This document shows positions 1 through 11,203 of a DNA stretch of 64,000 nt, piece after piece. The notes below the pieces were generated by a model. That model was given only the letters and a program-made list of their open reading frames with translations, was not told where the DNA came from and did no database searches. The stretch is from Stereum hirsutum FP-91666 SS1 (Eukaryota > Basidiomycota > Agaricomycetes > Russulales > Stereaceae), in the NCBI RefSeq assembly GCF_000264905.1, contig NW_006763137.1, forward strand, positions 86,166-150,165, given 5' to 3'. Positions within the stretch are counted from its first letter, which is position 1. Each line of letters begins with the position of its first letter. Made by a program: the position numbers and the translations under genes.

Positions 1-248
1 TTATAATAAGTCACGACTTGATCACTAAACTGTTCTGCTCATTTATATCTGGCCCTCAAACGTTCTCTTTCTGCCATTTACTTATTTTCGGAGTCCATCT
101 CCCGAGAGTGGTCCGCATCGGCATTCACCTTGGGCCTGAGAATGATCACGATGGAGTGATGTACGTTGCTACCTTTCTCGCCTTTGTTAGGGGCCGTCTC
201 GCAATCACCCGTAGATATTCACGGAGCTGTGCTCACAGCGTGTGATGA

Positions 249-273
249 GATAAGGATCCATAGAGTATATAAA
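249..273 (+). promoter_or_regulatory. Core promoter of the GATA-factor gene: GATA box followed by TATA box
   Basis: A GATAAG hexamer (249-254, preceded by A) lies about ten bases before a TATATAAA box (266-273), 85-110 bases upstream of the ATG at 358. The sequence shows only the motifs; that the encoded GATA factor binds its own promoter is inference. Confidence 0.55.
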
Positions 274-357
274 CAGCGGGAGGCCTTCGTCCCCACCGCT
301 TTCCCACCCTTGCGTCCTCACACTGTAACAACGTCACCTCATCTGCACTCACGCATC

Positions 358-1239
358 ATGCCTGAACGTACGTTGTTCTCCAGTCTCTGAGATTTCGGTA
401 TATTCTGAGATCAGAGCATCCATCTACAGCCAGCGTACAACACCTCTCCATCGGCGCCTCCACCTTCATTCCCGTGGAGATCTTCGGTGCTGAACCGAAA
501 GCCAGCGGGACAAACGCTGACTTTGCTCACGACCAGAAAGAATCGGAACCCGAACAACCGAAAATCACGTACACCGACGACGTGAAAGTCACACCCACCA
601 AACAAGTACGACGTAGATGTTCCAACTGTGCGACAACCACACCTCCGAGTTGGAGACGCTCGGTCAAGAAACCAGGAAAAGTTGTATGTCTCCATATTCT
701 CGTGGCCCTATATCTATCAAATCCGCATAGTTAAAAGGTGATGCTGACAAGAACTTCGACGTGCGTGGTTGATGTAGGTATGCAATAGATGCGGTCTCTA
801 CGAACGTACCCTCTATTTCCCACACCCTCTACGACACGCCTCGTCTTCTCGTACCTACATGCAAGCGAGTTCAGACAAAATGAATCGTAAAGTCGACAAC
901 GATCACCATGGACCACATAGAAGATGGAAAGAACGACAGTTCTCAAGCGCTGTCGATCCTGGTCCAGACGCCCTAATGCCGCCTGGTCATCCACATACTG
1001 TCTCAGAAGATACGACCGCAGAGTCTATGGACCAGCACTCCCAATCCACAGCCTCGCCATCCAAGCAAGTATCGCTTCCTCACGGCATGCTTGAGCACTT
1101 CGCCGGGCATGCTGAGGGCGTCAGTACTTCCGACATGATGGGAACGAGAGAGCCTCGGATCCCTAGTGCGTCCGATGCGCTTACCGATGTCGCCAGTAAG
1201 ATGAAGACGCCATCAGGCCCAGACGCAGAGAAGCAGTAG
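358..1239 (+). CDS. GATA-type zinc-finger transcription regulator
   Basis: Three exons: 358-367, 415-683 and 778-1239, joined by introns with gtacgt/tcag and gtatgt/gtag ends; the frame stays open to the stop at 1239. Around residues 75-110 it encodes a complete GATA finger: CSNCATTTPPSWRR, a 'KKPGKVV' linker, then CNRCGLYERT. The second cysteine pair is visible only after removing the 94-base intron at 684-777, which interrupts the finger between its two halves. The loop between the cysteine pairs is 19 residues, at the long end for the family; the WRR and CGLYER signatures are typical of fungal members. Upstream is acidic and lysine-rich, downstream is a low-complexity Ser/Pro/His tail. Expected role: nuclear DNA binding at GATA sites. 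A further small intron just after CGLYERT cannot be excluded. Target pathway (nitrogen, light, iron) cannot be told from the sequence. Confidence 0.88.
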
Positions 1240-2767
1240 AGGCAGGCAATAGAAACTCGCTACATGGATGGTAGCTGGGTGGAGAGAAAGGAGGCGAGAC
1301 ACGTCCTGATGAATTTGGCATCGAGATGAGATAATCAGAGGACTGCAGTCTGATCAGGGTACCATGTGATAATGTTAGGTTGACTTCAGTCTGCCTGATA
1401 TTTGGCATCATTCGATGGAGATTATACCAGCAGGGAGCGAGAGGAGTGAAAAGCAAGTGGAAAGGGCCGGAAACCAGGAAGGATCGTAGAAAGTGCGAAG
1501 AACCGGCTCCGTGGGAAGAGACGGAGGCGCGGAATGTGGCGCCAACAGCGCCACTCGCCTCCTCTGACCTTAGATGAAGACTATCACTGTCCTTCGGGAT
1601 ACGGATAGACGAGGCAAAATGAACCGCAGAGTACTTGGCCTCTCGGGTCATAGTGCTCAGTTACTGCCGTTCCCGAAGTGCCTGGTAGTGCTTTTTCAAG
1701 GTAGTGCTCCTTCGAGGCAGTAACATACCATGAAGTCTTCACGAACTGACAAATGCCGATAGACAAGACGAAAACAACCCCCCTCAAGCGTGATCGAGAG
1801 GCGGAGGAGACGCCTAACAACAGTAATACTGAGTGCATTATTGCCATTTCGAATCCAACACTGGGTTTTCGCATATATAGGCTGACCGTCGACGTGCGCA
1901 AGGAATGCGTGATGCGCAATCGCGACCGTTGCCGCCCCAAGCGATGTGCCGACAATGAACAAGGTCGTAGCTCGTAGCTAGCTGTCCTTGGCGTTGGGCT
2001 TGATGTGGCGATCGGACGGAGCACTAGCTTCGCTATCGACGAGCACATCAAGCTCGTACAGGGTACATCGCTGCTGTTGAATCCATGCACGAGAAACGAC
2101 CAGTGAAACGATCAGATGGGCAAGATAGTTGACGCACTTAGCCACAAGAACGACACTCACCTCGTCTGACTTAGGCCTCCAGTCTGCGAGTTGAGTGAGA
2201 AAGAGGGTTGACCGAGAATAAAGGCAAGGCTAAGGCGACGTACTGGCAACATATATCGACGATGATCATAGCCAACGAGATGTTTGGATTATCATTGGAT
2301 GATAAGCTGTAAGAGCATTAGTACAGGTGTGGACCATCACCGTTACCGCAGAGCTTGCTCTCCTGGCTGAACGAAAGAGACCCTCGTTCGAAACCATCGG
2401 TCCTCAGCGCACCAGAACCACATCAATGAGCATCCAAAGTGAGAATATCGTCACCACAACGCAAATCCTGACCCGACTACCACACAAGCACAAGTCCTGC
2501 TGAGCGCATGAGCCATAATGTGCCATATTTAAACAAAGACCAGGTTCCCCGAGCGCCGACCATATAGACGCAGACGACGGGCCCACACGCGACTAGAAAA
2601 CACTTCACTTCAAAATTCTATTCGACGCATCTTACATCGCCTTTCCGCACATCGTACTCCCTCACACCCTCGCACTCACACTCGAATACCCGCTGCGACA
2701 TGTCATATTCAACACCTACCCTTATCGAGAAGGGAGCGCAGTTACAGGCCCGGTCGGGAGATCCAGA
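1240..2767. other. Intergenic; possible decayed membrane-protein fragment on the minus strand
   Basis: No complete gene recognised. On the minus strand around 1962-1696 there is a hydrophobic stretch ending in 'AIAHHAFLAHVDGQPI', followed by a Gln/Trp segment, which resembles the start of a fungal multi-pass membrane family having a histidine pair and a following N/DG motif. No consistent exon chain or stop-to-start model could be built, so a remnant is more likely than a working gene. Confidence 0.25.
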
Positions 2768-4284
2768 TCAGGCGCCGTCCTGAACGGCCAACCAACCCGG
2801 ACGGGATGTGATATCCTTCCACCAGCTACAGAGTGAGGTAAAGGTCCAGTCGTCAGCCAATGTACGCCGTATAGGAATGGGGAGAAAAAGGTCGGGACAT
2901 GAAGAATGATGAGAAGGTATACAAAAATGAGGGGAACCGAAGACTTCGACGTAGAGGATACCGAAGTACAAGAACGAAGGGACCAAATAGACAGCGAAGT
3001 GGCGTGTGGCCCACCGACCGAACCACCGAAAACTCTCGAGAAGACGTCCAAGGAGTTAAACTTCGGAAGGAAGGAGACGTACCGTCCAACGTTAGGTCTT
3101 CTGCTCATAGTATCGGACCCAGCAGCGGCGAGCATGTAGCCGTAGGGGAGGTGGTAGAGATCCGCGAGGGTGTAGTCCTATAGATGTTCGGAACGAAAGG
3201 TCAGTGTTGTCCAAATGCCGATATGACCAGTCAAGGGATGAGGAAAGTCGAATGGGATGGGTGTAAAGCGGTAGATTGATGGATGGATGGACAAGGTGAG
3301 AAACTAGTCGTAGATGGAAGACGAGGCATCCGGCGAACGAAGCATTTGGCCAAGGAAAGGTACGCACATCACCGGCCAAGTACTTCTGCTTGCTCAAGAT
3401 CGTCTCGTACGCGTCGAGTTTCGCATCGAGAGTTTTGAGCAGCTCCGCGGCGACGGCGTCATCCGGCGTGCCTCCGAAGAACCTATCAAATCATACAGGG
3501 GTGAGTCGCGAACGAAATTGGACAGGAATGAGCACAGAACAAGGATACCACGAGCATACGAAAACAAACATCAGACCACCATGAACGGGAGGGGAAGACG
3601 ACATGGTATAAAACAACGTCAATAGAAAAGAGAAAAGGTACGCACGGCTTGAACACTTTCTCAAAAACGAGCTTCGCCGCGCTCGGATCGAAGTTCTGCA
3701 TCTCGATGCTCACGGCCTGCTCGAACTTCGCGTACTTTGCGAGATCGGTAGTCGGGGGCAGGAGGGGAGGCTGGGGACCTTGAGCGGCGTACTTGACTGC
3801 GATGTAACGGCAGATGGCGCGGGATTCGTAGAGGATGAAGCCGTCGTCGTCCTACATGCGGAGAGGTGAGAAGAACGAGATCAGGTTGTTAGTGTTATGA
3901 GTGTGAACTGAGTGGACGGAAGAGGGAAGGGAAGCTCTCATCTAGCTGGGTGTAACGGAGTGTGGGACATATAGACTGTGCCAAGAGAGCGGAAGAGAAT
4001 AACCGAAGGTGGAGCGACGGGAGAAGAGGCAAAAATGTAGGATGTGGGAGCTCGTGCACGGTGGGATGGGATAAGGAGACCGACAGTGAAGAGAACAAGT
4101 CGAAGTCACGCACGATGTAGGGAACCTGTCCGAACGGCTGGATCTCCGTGAATGACGGGGCCTTGTGCGCGCCCTTGGTTAGGTCAACGACGACGAGCTC
4201 GTATGGAACGTTGAACTCCTTGAGTGCGGTGGCTACACGCTTGGTGCAGGTAGATACGGGCATTCCATAGAGCTTGAGGACCAT
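2768..4284 (-). CDS. Glutathione S-transferase, phi-like
   Basis: Five exons on the minus strand: 4284-4114, 3851-3646, 3482-3368, 3177-3083, 2825-2768. They sum to 645 bases, giving 214 residues, the usual family length. The N-terminal thioredoxin-like domain starts MVLKLYGMPVSTCTKRV; the serine at position 11, in the 'PVSTCT' turn, is where phi-class enzymes keep their catalytic serine. 'GQVPYI' carries the cis-proline, and 'ESRAICRYIA' is the conserved glutathione-binding Glu-Ser segment. The helical C-terminal domain contains 'DYTLADLYHLPYGYML' (N-capping/hydrophobic staple motif) and ends 'RPGWLAVQDGA'. It should conjugate glutathione to electrophiles in the cytosol. All introns have GT..AG ends. 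Substrate is unknown; no obvious gene partner nearby. Confidence 0.95.
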
Positions 4285-6760
4285 GTTGAAGAGCTGATGA
4301 GGGAATAATGGTGGGGTTGACGTGGAAGAGTTCTGGTTGGAATGTGGGGGAGATGTATCGAGGTTATATAGTCCAGGTCCGGGAAGGATACGCCCGTGGT
4401 TTCTAAAATGCAATTGGTGGAAGAAAGCGTCAGTGAGTAAAGACAGCCTTGTATAGACAGTCGAATTCGGAATACCTCGAGTTATCTCTCAATCAGTCAC
4501 AGTTCCTTTTTACGAGAAGGCCATCTCCACGCGCCTGCGAAGATTTCACTGGTATAGCGACGGCAGGCTGACCATCCTGTTCGGGTGAAATTGAGCCGGT
4601 CTTGGATTGACATGTCGAATGCGATTCGGAACAACCGGCCTCTAGGACTCTCTCCACACATCGAATGGAACTGTGTATAGAAACATCCACATTAAATCAG
4701 GAAAGTGGGGGAATACTTGGAGAAAAGCGGCATTTTGAACATGATGAGCGGCTGTGAAGATGGTGGATGTTCGAACACAAAGACGAACGCGACGATGAAG
4801 GACGATGAGCACGCGACGAGCAATCGCCACAATTTTCCATTTATGGGCCGTGGGAGCACGTGTGGCACCGATAGCCAACCGATAGCTTGCTTTCGTTCTC
4901 TTCCCCCACGTTATGTCTCTGCTCTTTCGTGCTGACCTGATAGGGTGCATCTTGTCGACTGAATGCCTGTAGTGGCCTGACGTTGTAAGTATATCCTATC
5001 TTTACCCAGAACTGCTGAACCAATACCGCTGAAAACCTCTGAAAAGACGGATTACTTACTCATTCCTGCGCCGACCACAAGTTAACTACAAGCCTCCCCT
5101 TGAAACCTTCTCAGTCATCCCATGCAGTCTCTCCGGGAAATGTTGGTCCATTTTCCCCTATACCTCGCCGCAGTATACGCTTCTATGGGATCAACCTCAC
5201 TCAGTAATAGGACCAGGGCCTGCTGCACGATGGAAAGGTACTCATCTACCTTCCTTCCTTCCTTCCTTCCTTCCTTCCTTCCATGTGCTCGTTGTCGTTG
5301 CGATTCGAAATCCGTCTCTTGCCGCCAAGCAGCCCTCTCACTCCTATCTTTTAAGAAACCCGAAGAGCGTCCTCCTTGGGGTCTGTCAACCCTCCTGTAT
5401 ATGGCTGTCGTCAGCTCCTCATTGCGTCCTCATCGTGCCATCACTTTCTCTGATCCGACTTCGGCCTCTGCACAGTTCTACGCTCTGAGTCAACAGTATA
5501 TTTTGAGAGACACTCCAACCTACTCCAGTACCTCCCTGCCTAGCGCAAGATGAATCATGGAACACGTTGGCGTTTCGCCTTTCTCGCAACTTGCCTCCTA
5601 CCTCATTTTAACTGTTACAGTTCTTCAGCAACATCGCACATCCTGATTTAAGGCCAAATTATCGTGTCGCCGAGTATGTACCCTTCCTTGTTCATCTATC
5701 ATTGAGGCGTGCCAAACAAAGAAGCTTGACTGACACTGGCGCTCTTTCTGCTCTATCAGATCAGACTATCGATGGGTGCTTACAATATGTTGTCGTCCTC
5801 TTGCACATCCCGAGCGCGTCGTCTCTCCGGCTGCGATGGGGTGCGCCGCATCAGCCGTTGCTTTTGCTGGCAGATCGAGACACTCCACCTGGTTCTCCTC
5901 CCCTCGTCTGCTGCACTGGCTCGTATTAAGCCGACTTCTCCTATCGATAGCTCTAGCCTCGAGTATTTCATTATCATAATAAGCGTTTTGTGTCGAGGTG
6001 CTGCTTACGATACTACGCCACCTGGAAGCTCCATGGACGGCGTAATGGCACATTGTGCATCAGCGCTCGTGCCTTCATGAAGATGTAGATACTCTCATGG
6101 CATCGTTTCACATTCCGAGTATCAGACGGTTCGTCCGTCCTCAGCTTCATACGCTCGCTCCTGTAATATTCTCCAAGCTTTCTCATCTACTTAATTAACA
6201 TGCTAGGCTTGTGATTCATCTCGAACACTATACCCTACACGTATTCTGCCGCTATGATCCTTGCTTCATAGCGGGAGCTCGTGCGTCTGTGCTTTTGATG
6301 AAGCCGTCGTGCTGCTTTGAGACGACCGCACCCATGGTTCCAGACTGCCTCGAGCCTTGAGCATAAGACAGGGCCTGACCCTGCCTCCATGTATCTTCTT
6401 TCACCGACAGAGATCATCGTCTGTTCGCTACTTACAGATTTAGGTATTACGCCACACTGTACGCCATGCAGGTTATTCCCACAGAGATTCATATCCTCGC
6501 CCAGTTTGTCCTCTTGACTGTTCGTATCCCCATGGTCATCCCTTCGAAAAATCCGCTCATGATCTTCCTCCTTCTTTCTCTTATGTATGCGTACTGTGAT
6601 CTGCTACGGGGATGTCCCGTTCTCCATGGCAATCACACTTCCTCCCACAGTCAAACCTTACTTTGACGCTTCCGGCATCCTGTCCTCGCGCTCTGATGAG
6701 TACGTTGACGACATGGGAATACATACCTATCCTCTTCTATCACTAGCTTCCTTTGAGACG
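4285..6760. other. Gene-poor interval
   Basis: Only short, non-conserved reading frames; no family motif or consistent exon chain found on either strand. It contains the CTTC microsatellite at 5249-5282. The GST promoter must lie just above 4284. Confidence 0.5.
5249..5282. repeat. (CTTC)n microsatellite, about 8 units
   Basis: Uninterrupted tetranucleotide run of about 34 bases, pyrimidine-rich on the plus strand. Simple repeat of unknown role; likely length-variable between strains. Confidence 0.9.
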
Positions 6761-6763
6761 GTA

Positions 6764-6770
6764 TATAAGG
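6764..6770 (+). promoter_or_regulatory. TATA box of the small secreted protein gene
   Basis: TATATAA about 120 bases before the ATG at 6891; the intervening leader is C-rich and lacks an upstream ATG, as expected for a fungal core promoter. Confidence 0.5.
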
Positions 6771-6890
6771 GCCAGCCAAGCACTCTTCTTCTCAGATCGT
6801 GCTGTGACAGACGCTCGCCCCAGCTTGCATCGTCCTCCGACTCCGGCTCAATTTCCACTGTATCGTCAAGACCTTTGCCGCTCCCCGAGT

Positions 6891-7369
6891 ATGCAGGTTT
6901 TCGTTTGGGTGATCTCCCTGCTCTCTTTCGGGTTTTTGGTGTCGGCCGCGCCGACCCACGTACGTCTCTTCGTCACAATATATAATCCCACGGTTGAGAG
7001 TTCGCTCATATATTTTGTTGTGTTCACCGTGGTTCGAATTTTAGGGAGACTTCCCGGTCGTGTTTCGAGCTGGAAAGTATGTGGTTGGGAAAGTGCTTCC
7101 TGAAAGTCAATTAGTGCGTCACGCCGTCTCTATTTAGTTTTCTATTTCCCGACGTTCATCACGTTTCTCGGCGCGATCCATTTCAACCCGCTCCTAATCA
7201 ACTACTGTACTTTTTTTTCCATTCTGTTTCTTCAATGTATCGATTATCATACGACTGGACTAATGTTATCGTTCTCCCTCAGCCTCCGATCCGTCAACCC
7301 ACTATTAACCGAACCTGGCAGCGACGTCCTATCATGGGCAAGGCATATGCGGCATCCTTGTCCTCGTAA
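6891..7369 (+). CDS. Small secreted protein, 74 residues, unknown family
   Basis: Three short exons (6891-6959, 7045-7113, 7283-7369), each a whole number of codons (23, 23 and 29 including stop), separated by introns with gtacgt/ttag and gtgcgt/cag ends. Residues 1-20 form a textbook signal peptide (MQVFVWVISLLSFGFLVSAA) with a likely cut after 'VSA'. The mature peptide of about 54 residues is rich in Pro, Arg and Val, has no cysteine and has one NRT glycosylation sequon. It is too short per exon for simple ORF scans. I do not recognise the family. It could be an effector-like or signalling peptide, but absence of cysteines argues against a hydrophobin or a typical disulfide-rich effector. 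Confidence 0.7.
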
Positions 7370-8588
7370 TTCCTAGACGTCTTCAAGGGTCGACTCTAAC
7401 CCTTTTTGCCGCGAAAAGGGTTGGACTATGGTCATCTTCCTATGCATTTCTGGCCATTATACCACTACCTATTCACCGTGATACGCGACGCGACACGTTT
7501 CCACCAGCGACCAGACTTAGATGGGGTTTTCGGGCGAGAGGGGCGTGTATCGATTCTTTGGCTGCATGGTTCATTTGTGGCAGCTTCTGGGGAAAGGAGG
7601 CCATGCATTGCGCGGGACGCGAGAAGGGAAGGCTAGGGGCTGTGATGCACATTGTACTTTGTTTCTTGTTTCGGAGAATTCGTGAACTCTGACGTATTTC
7701 CTTTGGATCACATCTATTCTCTTGAACGACGTGTGTTCCGTCATTATTTGTGCCTCGAGAAGTTTCATGGGTGGTATGAGAGCAGCGCTGCATCGCAATT
7801 GAATTATGTTGGACATGTCAGGCAAAGCTCTCTGATACAGTTCAGTAGCGTTGAGTAAGAGCAGGCTTGCCGAGGTGTATACGATCATACATGAGCCTTC
7901 TGACAACCTTGTGAAGGACTTGATGTCCGTATTGAGATAGAGGGAAAGGGAAAGGGAGAGACAACGCTCGGACACAATCAAGCCCCGAAGTCGTCGACGA
8001 TTCGGAAAGTGGAAGGAGGTCATCTATGACGATGAAAGAACTGAATCAGACCGTCGTAGCTTTTCGCGAAACCGTTGAAGTCCACTTCTCCATCCTCCCC
8101 GTGATACTCGACCTATCTCGAGATGTCGTCCTTCATGCCGGTGTATTTGAAAAAGATCCGTTTTGTCTGTCAAATCACTGTCGTTATTATCGCAATATGT
8201 CTCGGGTGGGCACGATCATCTTGACTTGAGAAGCAAAAACGAGATTATTAGGCAAATGAGGACCGCCAGGCCGCTTCGGAAGATTGTGTGAGAGGCATCA
8301 GTCAAGTGGCGACGCCACACTGATCTCGTTATCTCAAAATTTGGGCGAATCAGTCGCATTCGTCGGAAACAAAAGCATCTCTATCAAACAGATGAATAAT
8401 ATGTTGTCGGGACCAAGAAATAAAACGGGATCAGATCCTCAGGAGACTGCGGGGGTATGTGGGGAGTCGCAGCTTATGCAAGAGAACGGTTTGAAACTCT
8501 GACATGAGGAGGAAAAGAGGACATCGACATTGTAAAACGTCCCGTTAGACGTGAAGATTCAGATACATGCGGGGTCTAGTGCGAACCT
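7370..8588. other. Intergenic, nothing recognised
   Basis: Lies between the 3' end of the secreted-peptide gene and the stop of the convergent DUF6534 gene. Short frames only; no repeats or RNA signatures seen. Confidence 0.5.
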
Positions 8589-10045
8589 TCAACTATAGTT
8601 ACATAACGATGTTTGGAAGAAAAGCGGACCCACATTGGCACCTGGGTATACGGTGAGCGGTTGCATGTCCATGGCGCCCGAGGCGTAACCACTCTTTTCG
8701 ATGAGGGCCGATCGACCATTCAATCTGCGGACGACATTCACAATATGTAGGGTTTAGAGCCCGAGTATGTGAGACTTACAAAGCAAGAAGCGAATTTGAG
8801 TAGACTGAGATACTAATTAGGCGTTGCCGTGCAAGAACAGATAAAGTGACTTGCCTTTCGTTCCGAAGGATATGAAGCACATGAACAAGACTAGAGGTTG
8901 ATTTCCAGTCAATAAAACGGTACACTATTTGCGGGGAGAACGCTCACATGTATTCGGTAAGACCAGGAACTACGGACAGAAGTGAGCCAACGGTGCGTAC
9001 GTATGAGGAATAGACGAGAACTCACAAATACCAATTCTAAGGATGCGACGATGCTTACAGTTGGCGAAAAGGAGTAGACGAGGATAATACAACAGTTGAG
9101 TTACAAAAATGTGCACCACAATCGATCCAGCTCACAAGGTCAGCATGCCTGTCTCTAGAGAGGAGCATGGCGGTCAGTACAGATCGGTTTCTCCATAGCT
9201 CAGGGGTATATACACACCTATGGTCCATCTGATGAGAATGTTCAGAACTCCGTGTGATGCGGATCTGCCGTCCGGATACCGTCAGATTGAAGAAGCATAT
9301 CGGACTGGAAAAGTTCTTACTGTCTGAAATCAGACTTTCTTTTGCACAACCAATAGCAAAAGGCGGACATGTTAAGAACGTCAACTGCGACCGCTGCGGA
9401 AACGCAGACGCAGACAAGCCACCTATAGTTGCCAAGAAGCGTGGACAACAGCGGAATTCCATCCGAGACAACAGCGAGGCCTATCGCTGTACCAACATGC
9501 ACGGCCGAACCAAGCCACGATATGAGCGTAATGGGCCATTGTCGCGAAATACAACGGATTCGCCACGCATAAAAACACTAAATACGCCCATCAGCATAGT
9601 GATAATATAGTCATAGATAGGCAGACCTGAATCATGGCAACGGAAAGGCTGCAGACAGGCTGAGCGAACACTCCAGTCCAATGGTTTGCGTCAATTTCCG
9701 TGATATTACCGTAGTCGCTGATTGAGGTGATATAGAAGTCTGCGCACATGAGGCCTGTATGAAAGGTCTCCGTGATGCTACAGGACGCGTACAAAATTAA
9801 GTGCTCGGGAGAAATACGTTCGCTGGGTAAGCGTACATGACCAAGGGTACCTAGCAGTAAAGCACGTTAGTTCTCTTTCCAAATCGTCCAGCGCTCTCAC
9901 TCACTAGAATTCTGAGAATGCGGTTATCGGTTGTCGACTGTGACTGATAATAAGTATAGGCCTGTGCAATCATGATGCCAAATAGCAGCAGCATGAGTAG
10001 TACCCCGATTTCCAGAGCTCCAAGAGTTGAATGAATTGAAGTCAT
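8589..10045 (-). CDS. DUF6534 family integral membrane protein
   Basis: Eleven exons on the minus strand: 10045-9905, 9850-9837, 9777-9627, 9577-9321, 9264-9218, 9148-9136, 9053-9026, 8969-8948, 8890-8855, 8804-8780, 8724-8589. They total 870 bases, 289 residues, and all phases agree. It starts with 'STLGALEIGVLL', the family's opening transmembrane helix followed by 'AYTYYQ'; later come 'ETFHTGLMCADFYI', the 'FYAWRIRCIS' loop, 'RWLVCVCVSAAVAVDVLN', 'LPNTFLFM' and the C-terminal signature 'VYSNSLLALLNGRS'. About seven hydrophobic segments. The family is very abundant in Agaricomycetes and has no assigned function. The intron 8854-8805 appears to use a GC donor (AAAG|gcaagt), needed to reach the VYSNSLLA exon. 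Two exons are only 13-14 bases long. Confidence 0.9.
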
Positions 10046-11203
10046 CGAGGATAAGCGCAGATCAGTATGAGTACCTGCTCTTCGGAAGGAAGGAAGTAAG
10101 GAAGTTATATGGTTCATAAGGCCCGCGGAGCTTTCCAACAAGGCACCATCCCCGTCAGACAGTGATCACTGCTAAGTAAACCAATCAGAAAAACCTGGCG
10201 GAGAACACATACTATGGAAACAAACAGATCTGGGAACAAGTATTCCGATCGTGGTAACTGGTAGGAAAGCTACCAAATCAAACAGGACGGAGGGAGGGGC
10301 GTCAGCTGCCATGAAAATAGTATGGTTCCAGATCCTTTGACCGTGTTTCGATACACGGGGTCGTCGAATATAGTTGGTACAATAATATCGATAAAGAACA
10401 GCGAACAACGGCAGTGAAGATCATAGAGATCCTATCTTTGGATGTATCGCATACGGTGCCTCATAGCTGTAGCTGAAACAAGATTCGTTAAAGAGTAAAG
10501 CGTTTCAGCGCAATCCCTCTCACTTACCAGAGCTCTATAGCACTAGAGGGATTAAAATAGTCACTTGAGTTCGCTATTGGAGGGCAAGGAAATGTGAGGA
10601 TACGATGAAGGTGGTCCGTGTGTGAAACATGGATCCTTGGAAGGGTGGCGTTCGTTCTTGACCATAGAAATTGAAGCTCGTCTGAGATCGGCAACCATCC
10701 TTCACTTCCTGATCCGGCAATCCACTACAACATCTAAATTGAGAGAAAGTCTCGAGGAATCAGGTCGGAAGCCACATACCGCAGCCACAGCCAACATCGC
10801 GTATCCATCACAGACGATGGCACCCAACACTTTGCGATGGGTCGTTCGTAGCAGTGAGACTGCCATGATACCTAGCGGTGTAAGCCGTGAGCCGTCTCGC
10901 TAATTAAAGCTTGACGTTGTCCAGCAGGTTTCTACAACCATTACCCGTGTTCCAATCAGCTAAGAATCGTTTCTGTACACAGCGCGAGCAGCAAGAATCC
11001 TGGAGGCTGCGGGGGTAAGTATCCGTGGAGCGGATCAGCGATTGACGATGATGTGTATTTCTGTGAATGTTGAGGCGGTGACGTGATCTGTAGACGGTCG
11101 TGGATTATAGGATCTGCCCATCAGCAATAGCTTCATTGGCTGGGCGAAATACACGTGGAATACATCGCCCTTGCTGGGCTGATACAGAGTGAGATATCTT
11201 GAA
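10046..11203 (-). other. Possible second membrane-protein gene or remnant
   Basis: On the minus strand a segment near 10990 reads 'ASRILAARAVYRND', and one near 10890-10790 reads 'VSLLRTTHRKVLGA', 'IVCDGYAMLAVAA'. These resemble the '(I)LALRxYALY' and 'xLLRDGxxYF' signatures of DUF6533-type fungal membrane proteins. I could not assemble a start, stop and continuous exon chain, so this may be a decaying relative of its neighbour. Function not assignable. Confidence 0.25.

Noticed and set aside
1380..2090. Frames up to 168 codons after the GATA gene
   Set aside because: No consistent exon chain; only a weak membrane-protein resemblance, reported as a low-confidence remnant.
3895..4413. 172-codon minus frame starting above the GST start
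   Set aside because: It reads through the first GST intron; the true start is the internal MVLKLYG at 4284.
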